This document shows positions 7,652 to 14,037 of a stretch of 64,000 nt of DNA, one piece after another. Under the pieces are notes generated by a model. The model was not told the DNA's origin, did no database searches, and saw only the letters and a program-made list of their open reading frames with translations. The position numbers were made by a program, and so were the translations under genes. The DNA lies in assembly GCA_002408205.1 (NCBI GenBank), contig DHQY01000014.1, positions 36,573-100,572 of the forward strand, in the 5' to 3' direction. The stretch is from Bacteroidales bacterium UBA5326. Its GTDB lineage: Bacteria; Bacteroidota; Bacteroidia; Bacteroidales; UBA932. Position 1 is the stretch's first letter. Each line of letters starts with the position of its first letter.

Positions 7652-9022
7652 ATGAAAGAGAACAGGGTTGTAATGCTTTATGTAGTGGGGTTCACCTCTT
7701 TTGTAATTTCTTTTCTTTCCGCAGCCATTAATATCGCTCTTCCCGATATTGCCACGGATTTTTCCATAAATGCAGTCACGCTCAGCTGGATATCCATGTC
7801 TTTCCTCCTTGCGTCTGCCGTCCTACTGATACCTTTTGGAAAAATATCGGACCTGTTCGGGCGCAAGCGTATGTTCTTAGCAGGAAACGTTATTGTTTTT
7901 ATTACCTCTTTACTCTGCGGATTGTCAGCTTCGGGAACTGGACTGATCTTAATGCGTGCTTTTCAGGGAGTTGGCGGCGCAATGATCTATGCAACCGGAA
8001 TGGCCATCATTACCAATATATTTCCTCCTGAGGAACGGGGAAAGGCCCTCGGAATAAATACTGCCTCGGTTTACCTGGGCCTCTCCATAGCGCCGGTAAT
8101 CGGAGGGTTTCTGACACAGATCTGGGGATGGCGCAGTATCTTCTTTGCGTTGTTACCCATTGAACTGTCAGTTATCATTCTCTCTGTGCTTTTTCTTACG
8201 CCAGATCATAAGAAAGCCGTCTGGGGCACATTCGATTTCAAAGGATCCCTCGTATATATGACAGCCATATCTACTTTAATACTCGGATTCTCACAATTAC
8301 CAGATATTCATGCTATTGTTTTAACTGTTGTAAGCATATTTCTGACGGGCCTGTTCATATGCCTGGAACTGCACACCGACTCACCGGTAATGGAAATAGG
8401 TTTATTCAAAAACAACCGGGTTTTTGCTTTTTCCAATCTGTCTGCCTTTATCAACTACGCCACCACTTTTGCCGTCTCTTTTGTATTGAGTTTATACCTG
8501 CAATACATAAAAGGACTCTCACCCCGGGATACGGGACTCCTGCTGATAAGCCAGCCTGTGTTGATGACTTTAGTGTCTTCTTTTGCGGGACGCCTGTCCG
8601 ACAAACACGATCCGCGTATTTTATCTTCCACAGGCATGGCCGTTATCGTTGCAGGGCTCATTATGCTTACGTTCCTTTCTGAATCTACTTCCACCTTATA
8701 TATCAGTGCAAGCCTGATTGTCCTGGGAATCGGGTTCGGGCTGTTTTCTTCGCCCAATACCAATGCGGTTATGGGATCGGTCAGTAAACAATACCTTGGG
8801 ATAGCCTCGGCCACCCTGGGCAGCATGCGACTAACGGGTCAGATGATGAGCCTTGGTTTAGCCACGCTAATGATTCATCTTTTCATTGGCGAGGCGCAAA
8901 TCACCCCAGCCAGCCATACATATTTTGTCCTTTGCGTGAAATGGCTGTTTATTATTTTTGGTGCCTTAAGCATTCTGGGCGTTTTTGCCTCGCTGGCCAG
9001 AGGTAAAAAAGTTAGCGGTTAG
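7652..9022 (+). CDS. MFS multidrug exporter (EmrB/QacA-like, DHA2 group)
   Basis: The 456-residue protein has about 14 hydrophobic segments, as in the drug:H+ antiporter-2 group. It shows the MFS motif GKISDLFGRKRMF after helix 2, the antiporter motif C-like stretch TASVYLGLSIAPVIGG in helix 5, and LMRAFQGVGGAMIYA in helix 4. Members export toxic organic compounds in exchange for protons. The gene is divergent from the MarR regulator and shares its palindromic operator, so it is probably derepressed by a MarR ligand. Its 3' end overlaps the facing aldo/keto reductase by 11 bases. Confidence 0.89.
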   Translation: MKENRVVMLYVVGFTSFVISFLSAAINIALPDIATDFSINAVTLSWISMSFLLASAVLLIPFGKISDLFGRKRMFLAGNVIVFITSLLCGLSASGTGLILMRAFQGVGGAMIYATGMAIITNIFPPEERGKALGINTASVYLGLSIAPVIGGFLTQIWGWRSIFFALLPIELSVIILSVLFLTPDHKKAVWGTFDFKGSLVYMTAISTLILGFSQLPDIHAIVLTVVSIFLTGLFICLELHTDSPVMEIGLFKNNRVFAFSNLSAFINYATTFAVSFVLSLYLQYIKGLSPRDTGLLLISQPVLMTLVSSFAGRLSDKHDPRILSSTGMAVIVAGLIMLTFLSESTSTLYISASLIVLGIGFGLFSSPNTNAVMGSVSKQYLGIASATLGSMRLTGQMMSLGLATLMIHLFIGEAQITPASHTYFVLCVKWLFIIFGALSILGVFASLARGKKVSG

Positions 9023-9998
9023 TTAATTTCAACGCTTCCTGATCGTATCTTTCTCCTACATTCGGGTATTTTGCCATAACGGCTTCAATTTCTGTAATAT
9101 CCTCTTTGGTCAGGTGTGCCTCAACGCTTTCCGCATTTAAATCCAGGTATTTCCTTCTTTTAGTTCCGGGAATGGGAATAATATCATGACCCTGAGCCAG
9201 TACCCAGGCCAGGGCAAGCTGAGTTGTTGTCAAACCCTTAGCATTGGCTAAATGGGTTAATTCTTTAACTAACAGCTTATTGTTTTCAAGATGTTCTCCC
9301 TGAAATCTTGGCAGACCCAACCGGGCATCATGGGGCTTTATCTGACTGATATCAAAATTTTCCGTAAACATTCCGCGTCCTAAGGGAGAGAATGGCACTA
9401 AAGACATTTTGTGTTTTCTAACCGCGGGTAATATCTCTTTCTCCAGACCCCTGGTAAGCAATGAATACTCACTTTGCAATGCCGCAATGGGATGAACGGC
9501 ATTTGCCCTGTTTATAGAAGCGGCAGAAGCCTCGGATATTCCCAGGTACCTTACCTTTCCTTCTTTCACCAATTCAGCCATAGCCCCTATCATCTCCTCA
9601 ACCGGGACATTGGGATCTATACGGTGTGCATAATATAGGTCAATACAATCTATCCCCAATCGTTTCAGACTCAGCTCCACCGCCTGTCTCATCCATTTTG
9701 GGGAACAATCTACCTGGCTGTTGAAATAATTGCCTTCCAGAAATTTAAATCCAAATTTAGTGGCAATAAATATTTTTTTTCTGTTAGGCCTCAGCACCTT
9801 AGAAATCAATTTTTCATTTTCTCCTCCTGCATAAAAATCCGCTGTATCCCAGAAATTTATCCCTAAATCCAACGCCCGGTGCAACGTGGCAATACTTTCC
9901 TCATCGTTTCTTTCTCCGTAAGCATGAGACATGCCCATACAACCCAGCCCAATGGCCGATACTTTTTCTGATGTTTGACCTAAAACTCTGTATTTCAT
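9012..9998 (-). CDS. Aldo/keto reductase
   Basis: The 328-residue protein is a (beta/alpha)8 NADPH-dependent oxidoreductase. The catalytic tetrad is visible: Asp51 and Tyr56 in WDTADFYAGG, Lys81 in ATKFG and His125 in YAHRIDP. The cofactor phosphate-binding end is IPIPGTKRRKYLDLN. It resembles the YajO/AKR13 type that reduces aldehydes and ketones; its natural substrate is not evident. It stands alone on the minus strand with 11 bases of 3' overlap with the MFS exporter. No strong -7 box was found upstream. Confidence 0.9.
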   Translation of the reverse strand: MKYRVLGQTSEKVSAIGLGCMGMSHAYGERNDEESIATLHRALDLGINFWDTADFYAGGENEKLISKVLRPNRKKIFIATKFGFKFLEGNYFNSQVDCSPKWMRQAVELSLKRLGIDCIDLYYAHRIDPNVPVEEMIGAMAELVKEGKVRYLGISEASAASINRANAVHPIAALQSEYSLLTRGLEKEILPAVRKHKMSLVPFSPLGRGMFTENFDISQIKPHDARLGLPRFQGEHLENNKLLVKELTHLANAKGLTTTQLALAWVLAQGHDIIPIPGTKRRKYLDLNAESVEAHLTKEDITEIEAVMAKYPNVGERYDQEALKLTNR

Positions 9999-10066
9999 GA
10001 CTAATCAATTATTTAAAACTATTGAAACATGGGGTCTCTCTGGATACGTAAAGTTACCAAATTTTC

Positions 10067-10173
10067 CCAGACTCGTTCTGGCTGCGCTATTTATTAACGG
10101 TTAAATTCAATGCGCTAATATTCATATCTTTATGCGCAACGGAGAAATAAGTTGCGCACCAGACTCGTTCTGG
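10067..10173. repeat. Inverted-repeat (REPIN/MITE-like) element, copy 1
   Basis: The 107-base element is bounded by two inverted arms. The left arm is CCAGACTCGTTCTGG then CTGCGC (10067-10087). The right arm is TGCGCA then CCAGACTCGTTCTGG (10153-10173). Each arm is itself a small hairpin (CCAGA/TCTGG). Inside lie TGCGCAAC at 10133 and GTTGCGCA at 10151, forming another stem. A second element with the same end motif and nearly the same length occurs at 10784-10889. No open reading frame is inside. It ends just upstream of the tRNA-Leu promoter. Confidence 0.65.
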
Positions 10174-10199
10174 GATTTCACATCATCAGGAAAAACACC

Positions 10200-10207
10200 T
10201 ATATTTG
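10200..10207 (+). promoter_or_regulatory. -7 box of the tRNA-Leu promoter
   Basis: TATATTTG matches TAnnTTTG exactly, 33 bases before the first base of the tRNA. The -33 position (about 10177-10180, TTCA) is a poor match. The right arm of the inverted-repeat element ends at 10173, directly upstream of it. Confidence 0.6.
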
Positions 10208-10239
10208 TGCCCCTATAAGAAACATTTTTACAGAGAAAA

Positions 10240-10321
10240 GCGGGTATGGCGTAATTGGTAGCCGCGCCAGACTTAGGATCTGGTGCCGAAAGGCGTGGGG
10301 GTTCGAGTCCCTTTACCCGCA
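10240..10321 (+). tRNA. tRNA-Leu (anticodon UAG)
   Basis: The acceptor stem GCGGGTA pairs with TACCCGC at 10314-10320, followed by discriminator A. The anticodon stem CCAGA/TCTGG encloses the loop CTTAGGA, which presents TAG and reads CUA leucine codons. A long variable arm (GCC GAAA GGC) is present, as expected of a class II tRNA, and the T loop is TTCGAGT. The T stem contains two G-U pairs. CCA is not encoded. A hairpin with a T run follows at 10323-10365. Confidence 0.95.
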
Positions 10322-10322
10322 C

Positions 10323-10365
10323 AGAACGCAGTGCCAGGCCGTTCGGCTTGGCATTTTTGCGTTCT
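10323..10365 (+). terminator. Two-tier hairpin terminator after tRNA-Leu
   Basis: The inner stem TGCCAGGCC/GGCTTGGCA (10332-10340 and 10345-10353, one G-U pair, GTTC-type loop) is followed by TTTTT. An outer stem AGAACGCA (10323-10330) pairs perfectly with TGCGTTCT (10358-10365). The inner hairpin with the T run is a standard intrinsic terminator; the outer pairing is an extra layer. Confidence 0.75.
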
Positions 10366-10383
10366 TGGGTCGAGGTCGACTTT

Positions 10384-10415
10384 TTTGAATAAATTTCCAG
10401 ATAAACTTATCTTTG
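10384..10415 (+). promoter_or_regulatory. -33/-7 promoter of the SMR exporter gene
   Basis: TTTG at 10384-10387 and TATCTTTG at 10408-10415 are separated by 20 bases, a near-ideal Bacteroidetes promoter. Transcription should start near 10421, leaving a leader of about 25 bases before the ATG at 10446, too short for a guanidine riboswitch. Confidence 0.75.
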
Positions 10416-10445
10416 CGGCGCGGAAAAACAATCTTAATAAACTCT

Positions 10446-10772
10446 ATGAAAATGGCTTGGGCAGTATTAATAATATCAGGTTTGATGGAAGGTGTGTGGG
10501 CTACAGCTCTTGGACGAATTGACGGATTCCACAAGATTGTTCCTCTTGCAGTGTTCATTGTTGGTCTGGTATTAAGCATGTCCGGTCTGGCGTATGCAAT
10601 GAAATCAATTTCCGTTGGCACTGCCTATGCCGTATGGACAGGCATAGGTGCAGTAACGACTGTTGTCGTTGGGATTATCAACGGAACAGAATCTGTATCC
10701 ATGATCAAGATCATTCTCCTGATCGTTCTTGTTTCATGTATTGTAGGCCTGAAACTGGTCAGTAAAGCATAG
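10446..10772 (+). CDS. Small multidrug resistance exporter, Gdx/SugE-like
   Basis: The 108-residue protein has four membrane helices and fits the SMR family. Glu15 in GLMEGVWA is the conserved proton and substrate site. AMKSISVGTAYAVWTGIGA is very close to E. coli SugE (now Gdx, a guanidinium exporter), which argues for that subgroup over EmrE-type drug exporters. The ATG at 10446 was chosen because the promoter at 10384-10415 lies inside any longer reading. The gene stands alone between tRNA-Leu and the metal locus. No guanidine riboswitch was seen. Confidence 0.88.
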   Translation: MKMAWAVLIISGLMEGVWATALGRIDGFHKIVPLAVFIVGLVLSMSGLAYAMKSISVGTAYAVWTGIGAVTTVVVGIINGTESVSMIKIILLIVLVSCIVGLKLVSKA

Positions 10773-10783
10773 CCCGAGAGTTT

Positions 10784-10889
10784 CCAGACCGGGTTTGGTG
10801 CGCAGCTTTTTAATTGCGGTTTGTATATGCAAGATATACAGCTTGTTCTGTTTCGGGTTGAACTGTATTGCGCACCAGACCGAGTCTGG
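10784..10889. repeat. Inverted-repeat (REPIN/MITE-like) element, copy 2
   Basis: The 106-base element has imperfect 21-base terminal inverted repeats. The left end starts CCAGACCGGGTTTGG and continues TGCGCA; the right end is TGCGCACCAGACCGAGTCTGG, and 18 of 21 positions match when inverted. The right arm alone folds as ACCAGAC/GTCTGGT with a 3-base loop. The interior holds another perfect stem, TGTATAT/ATATACA (10822-10840). Its left end lies 12 bases after the SMR stop, is followed by a CTTTTT run at 10806 and may serve as that gene's terminator. It shares end motif and length with copy 1. Confidence 0.68.
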
Positions 10890-10890
10890 T

Positions 10891-10908
10891 ATACCTATTT
10901 TTAGGTAT
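10891..10908. promoter_or_regulatory. Palindrome with NarL-type 7-2-7 geometry upstream of the metal locus
   Basis: ATACCTATTTTTAGGTAT has perfect 7-base arms and a 4-base centre. Read as heptamers it is TACCTAT-TT-TTAGGTA; the first half fits the NarL heptamer TACYYMT and the second differs at one position. Its centre is about 45 bases before the expected start site of the promoter at 10931-10938, a usual place for an activator. A LuxR/NarL-type regulator is encoded at the end of this locus (13435-14028). Binding by that protein is an inference. Confidence 0.6.
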
Positions 10909-10930
10909 TTCAGGAATCATAACGACAAGG

Positions 10931-10938
10931 TATCTTTG
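10931..10938 (+). promoter_or_regulatory. -7 box of the CDF-zupT promoter
   Basis: TATCTTTG is a perfect TAnnTTTG match. Transcription should start near 10944, about 13 bases before the ATG at 10957. This rules out a longer reading of the CDF protein from 10795. No good -33 TTTG is present, which suits an activator-dependent promoter. Confidence 0.72.
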
Positions 10939-10956
10939 CATCACAAAAATAATGGC

Positions 10957-11895
10957 ATGGAACAACATCATAATCATAATCATAATCATAATCATAATCA
11001 TAATCATAATCACAGCCATGCAATCGCTTCGATCAACAAGGCTTTCATAACCGGGATCCTTTTGAACGCAGCCTTTGTGGTAGCCGAGTTTACAGCCGGT
11101 ATGATCTCGGGCTCTATGAGTCTGCTCTCAGATGCCGGACACAACCTGAGCGATATCGCGAGTCTTATCCTGGCCATGCTGGCTTTTCGTCTGGCTAAGA
11201 TTCCGCCCACAGCAAAATACACATACGGGTACAAAAAAAGTACAGTCCTGGTACCTCTGCTGAACGCCATAATCCTGCTGGTAGCCGTGGGGCTGATTAT
11301 TGCGGAAAGTATTCATAAACTCCGCGATCCGCAACCGGTATCGGGCGGGCTCATCATTTGGGTGGCTGGTATAGGTGTGGTTATTAACGCCGTTACGGCA
11401 TGGCTGTTTATTAAAGACAAAGAAAAAGACCTGAACATAAAGGGCGCTTACCTGCACATGGCCGCCGATGCCCTTGTTTCCGCGGGAGTTGTGGTATCGG
11501 GGATCATCATTATGATCACCGGCTGGTGGATCATTGACCCGCTTATCGGGCTGGTTGTGGCAGCCGTTATTATTTACTCCACCTGGGGACTACTGCGCAG
11601 CAGCCTGCGCCTTTCTCTTGACGGAGTCCCGTCCAACGTGGATTATAACGAAGTGACCAGTGCCATTATGTCTGATAAGAACGTCAGGAGCGTTCATCAT
11701 ATGCATATCTGGGCCATCAGCACAACAGAAACGGCCATGACGGCTCATATTGTAATCTCCCAAACGGGCAGCATGAGTGACGTTAAAGAACGTCTTAAAA
11801 ACGTTCTCGGCTCGTTGGGCATTGGTCATGTAACGCTGGAATTTGAAACGGACGGGGAGAAATGCGGTGACAAAAACAACGGTTGTGCGGAGTAA
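10957..11895 (+). CDS. Cation diffusion facilitator, ZitB/CzcD-like zinc exporter
   Basis: The 312-residue protein is a CDF metal/proton antiporter with six membrane helices and a cytoplasmic C-terminal domain. The two metal-binding pairs are visible: Asp59 and HNLSD (His62, Asp66) in helix 2, and HMAAD (His167, Asp171) in helix 5. The His/Asp arrangement favours Zn2+ (also Cd2+, Co2+). The N-terminus is MEQH followed by seven His-Asn repeats and HSH, probably a metal-binding tail. The start is ATG 10957 because the promoter lies just upstream. A ZupT-like importer follows 8 bases later. Confidence 0.92.
   Translation: MEQHHNHNHNHNHNHNHNHSHAIASINKAFITGILLNAAFVVAEFTAGMISGSMSLLSDAGHNLSDIASLILAMLAFRLAKIPPTAKYTYGYKKSTVLVPLLNAIILLVAVGLIIAESIHKLRDPQPVSGGLIIWVAGIGVVINAVTAWLFIKDKEKDLNIKGAYLHMAADALVSAGVVVSGIIIMITGWWIIDPLIGLVVAAVIIYSTWGLLRSSLRLSLDGVPSNVDYNEVTSAIMSDKNVRSVHHMHIWAISTTETAMTAHIVISQTGSMSDVKERLKNVLGSLGIGHVTLEFETDGEKCGDKNNGCAE
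10969..11010 (+). repeat. (CATAAT)7 hexamer tandem repeat coding for His-Asn
   Basis: Seven perfect copies of CATAAT lie inside the start of the CDF gene and encode His-Asn repeats. A hexamer keeps the frame when it gains or loses copies, so slippage would change the length of the metal-binding tail without stopping translation. Confidence 0.9.
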
Positions 11896-11903
11896 TCAGA
11901 AAT

Positions 11904-12707
11904 ATGAAAGTCAATATATTAATTCCCTTATTACTGTCCCTCTTTGCCGGGCTGGCCACCGTGGTGGGTTTCGCCATCACATTTATTGCCAGACGTACCA
12001 ATAAGAAACTGCTGGCCTATTCCCTGGGGTTATCGGCCGGAGTCATGATCTATGTATCTTTTGTTGAACTTTTTGCCGAATCCAGGAAGTTGCTGGCTAC
12101 CAACCTGGGACAAACGCCCGGCCTGCTGTCTTCCGTTTTGTGTTTTTTCGGAGGGATTACCCTTATAGCCTTGATTGACCGCCTCGTCCCTTCATTTGGG
12201 AACCCGCACGAAGCCCGTTCGCTAGAAAACAAGAATGCAGGACCCACCCGAAGAAGCAAACTCATGAAAATGGGCGCCATGACGGCATTGGCCATTGGAA
12301 TACACAACTTTCCTGAGGGGATAGCCACGTTTATGGCCGCTGTAGAGAACCAGAGCCTGGGAATAGCCATTGCCGGCGCCATTGCCATCCATAACATTCC
12401 CGAGGGTATTGCCGTTTCAGTTCCTATTTTTTATGCTACGGGAAACCGAAAAAAAGCATTTCTCTTTACGCTGCTTTCCGGTCTGGCGGAGCCGCTGGGC
12501 GCCCTGCTGGCCTTCCTTATTCTTATGCCCTTCCTTTCTCCGGTGGTAATGGGTTGTGTGTTCGGTATCGTATCGGGTATAATGGTTTATATTTCGCTTG
12601 ATGAACTGTTGCCGGCAGCCCGTGAATGGGGCGAGCACCACATTGCCATGTACGGCCTGATTTCTGGGATGGCCATTATGGCGGTGAGCCTTATATTATT
12701 CGGATAA
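11904..12707 (+). CDS. zupT: ZIP-family metal importer, ZupT-like
   Basis: The 267-residue protein has about eight membrane helices and the two ZIP signature helices: HNFPEGIATFMA (His134) and HNIPEGIAVSVP (His163). These His and Glu residues form the binuclear metal site in helices 4 and 5. ZupT proteins import Zn2+ and also Fe2+, Mn2+ and Co2+. The ATG at 11904 lies 8 bases after the CDF stop; an in-frame reading from 11883 would overlap that gene. Pairing an importer directly behind an exporter is unusual, since the two act in opposite directions. Confidence 0.91.
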   Translation: MKVNILIPLLLSLFAGLATVVGFAITFIARRTNKKLLAYSLGLSAGVMIYVSFVELFAESRKLLATNLGQTPGLLSSVLCFFGGITLIALIDRLVPSFGNPHEARSLENKNAGPTRRSKLMKMGAMTALAIGIHNFPEGIATFMAAVENQSLGIAIAGAIAIHNIPEGIAVSVPIFYATGNRKKAFLFTLLSGLAEPLGALLAFLILMPFLSPVVMGCVFGIVSGIMVYISLDELLPAAREWGEHHIAMYGLISGMAIMAVSLILFG

Positions 12708-12739
12708 TTGTTTAATTTTACATTTAAGTAACCCACATC

Positions 12740-13438
12740 ATGTACAGACTGGGTAAATACAGACGCACAGATAAAATGAGCGACCTGATATGCGACAACT
12801 ATTCCATGTTGCTTGTCATGAGCCGTTTTGGAATCCCTGTAGGGTTCGGAGATTTGTCCATAGAAGAGGTGTGTTCCAAGAACCACGTCAATGTCAGAAC
12901 GTTTCTGGCCGTTGTTAACCTGCTTATCAGTGGAGAAAAGGATACCGGGGACTACGACCCGGAGGTGGTGTCCATACCGTCGCTGATGGACTACCTGAAA
13001 AGCTCCCACAGCTATTTTCTTGATTTTAAACTGCCATCTATCAGAAACAGCCTTCTTGATGTACTGGGCCCCGCAGACAAACAGGTGACCGGCGCCATCA
13101 TAGGTTTCTTTGACGATTACGTAGAGCAGGTCCGTAAACACATGGAGTACGAAGAGAGAACCGTTTTCCCCTATATAAACTCGCTGCTGGCGGGAAAAAA
13201 AGATCCCTCCTACCAGATAAAAGCTTTTTGTAACCAACACGATCAGGTGGAGGCCAGGCTTTCCGAATTAAAGAACATCATTATTAAGTACTACCCTTCC
13301 GGAAATACCAATGAATGGAACGGCGTTTTGTTCGATCTTTTTTCCTGTTCAAGCGATCTTGCCTCGCACAATTACATAGAGGACAACCTTCTGGTACCGG
13401 TGATATCCCAACTTGAACACAATCTGCGCAGAAAATGA
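12740..13438 (+). CDS. Hemerythrin-domain di-iron protein (RIC/YtfE-like)
   Basis: The 232-residue protein carries a hemerythrin four-helix bundle. The expected six ligands are His90, His134, Glu138, His167, His210 and Glu214, with almost the same spacing as the di-iron site of E. coli YtfE (His84, His129, Glu133, His160, His204, Glu208). The N-terminal part (RFGIPVGFGDLSIEEVC) resembles the ScdA_N domain but lacks the Cys-Cys pair of YtfE. YtfE-like proteins respond to nitric oxide and repair or supply iron for Fe-S clusters. The stop overlaps the ATG of a LuxR-type regulator, so the two are translationally coupled. It follows zupT by 32 bases. Confidence 0.87.
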   Translation: MYRLGKYRRTDKMSDLICDNYSMLLVMSRFGIPVGFGDLSIEEVCSKNHVNVRTFLAVVNLLISGEKDTGDYDPEVVSIPSLMDYLKSSHSYFLDFKLPSIRNSLLDVLGPADKQVTGAIIGFFDDYVEQVRKHMEYEERTVFPYINSLLAGKKDPSYQIKAFCNQHDQVEARLSELKNIIIKYYPSGNTNEWNGVLFDLFSCSSDLASHNYIEDNLLVPVISQLEHNLRRK

Positions 13439-14028
13439 ACAAGAAGATCCACATTGCACTGGCCGAATCTTCGGTAATCATTCGCAGCGGGTTGATCCAT
13501 GTGCTGAAACAGATTGGGGAACTGGATATTTATATTTCCGAGATCTCCGATATATCCCAGCTGGAATTTTTGCTTTGCCGGTACAAGTCCGATGTGCTGA
13601 TCATTAACCCGTCCCTCACGGGCCACAACACGGTTCGTGAGATGAAGCAGACCGCCGAGTTGAGCCGGATTCGCTACGTGGCGCTGCTCAGCTCTCTGAC
13701 CGAGCCCTCGGTCCTTGAATCATTCGACGAGGTTCTTTCTGTCTATGACTCTGTCCAGGAGATCAAAATGAAGATCATTAAATTGTGCGATGCGGAAAAA
13801 ACGGTTGAAAACCGGCAGGAACTCAGTTCCCGTGAAAAAGAGATCATTGTGGAAGTCGTTAAAGGGCTTACCAACAAACAAATTGCAGAAGAGCTCTACT
13901 TGTCTGCGCATACGGTTATAACCCACCGGCGCAATATCGCCAATAAACTACAGATCCATTCTCCCGCCGGACTTACCATCTACGCCATCCTCAATAAACT
14001 GGTCCGCCTTGAAGATATCAAGAACTGA
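13435..14028 (+). CDS. LuxR/NarL-type regulator with degenerate receiver domain
   Basis: The 197-residue protein has a receiver-like domain (1-120) and a GerE helix-turn-helix (131-190, LTNKQIAEELYLSAHTVITH). The receiver lacks the phosphorylation machinery: the acidic pair is replaced by Glu11-Ser12, the acceptor Asp by Asn58 (in DVLIINPSL), and the conserved signalling Lys region reads SVYDS. Phosphorylation by a histidine kinase therefore seems unlikely. Its ATG overlaps the hemerythrin stop (ATGA). I infer that the hemerythrin supplies the signal, for example nitric oxide, oxygen or iron status. Its DNA target may be the palindrome at 10891-10908. Confidence 0.86.
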   Translation: MNKKIHIALAESSVIIRSGLIHVLKQIGELDIYISEISDISQLEFLLCRYKSDVLIINPSLTGHNTVREMKQTAELSRIRYVALLSSLTEPSVLESFDEVLSVYDSVQEIKMKIIKLCDAEKTVENRQELSSREKEIIVEVVKGLTNKQIAEELYLSAHTVITHRRNIANKLQIHSPAGLTIYAILNKLVRLEDIKN

Positions 14029-14037
14029 AAGCTCCGG

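Noticed and set aside
10122..10322. 66-codon minus-strand reading frame across the tRNA-Leu gene
   Set aside because: It is the antisense of a tRNA and begins MRVKGLEPPRLSAPD, a familiar artefact of annotating tRNA regions.
9012..10445. Genomic island inserted at tRNA-Leu
   Set aside because: No integrase, no second copy of the tRNA 3' end and no phage genes were seen near it.
10384..10445. Guanidine riboswitch before the Gdx/SugE-like gene
   Set aside because: The promoter leaves only about 25 bases of leader, too short for any known guanidine riboswitch.
10795..10956. N-terminal extension of the CDF exporter
   Set aside because: The region is the inverted-repeat element, the palindrome and the promoter; it is not translated.
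10969..11010. CRISPR-like repeat array
   Set aside because: It is a simple hexamer tandem repeat without spacers; no cas genes are present in the window.
10810..11019. Minus-strand frame with alternating Met-Ile and a plus-strand poly-Ile frame
   Set aside because: Both are other-frame readings of the CATAAT repeat in the CDF gene.
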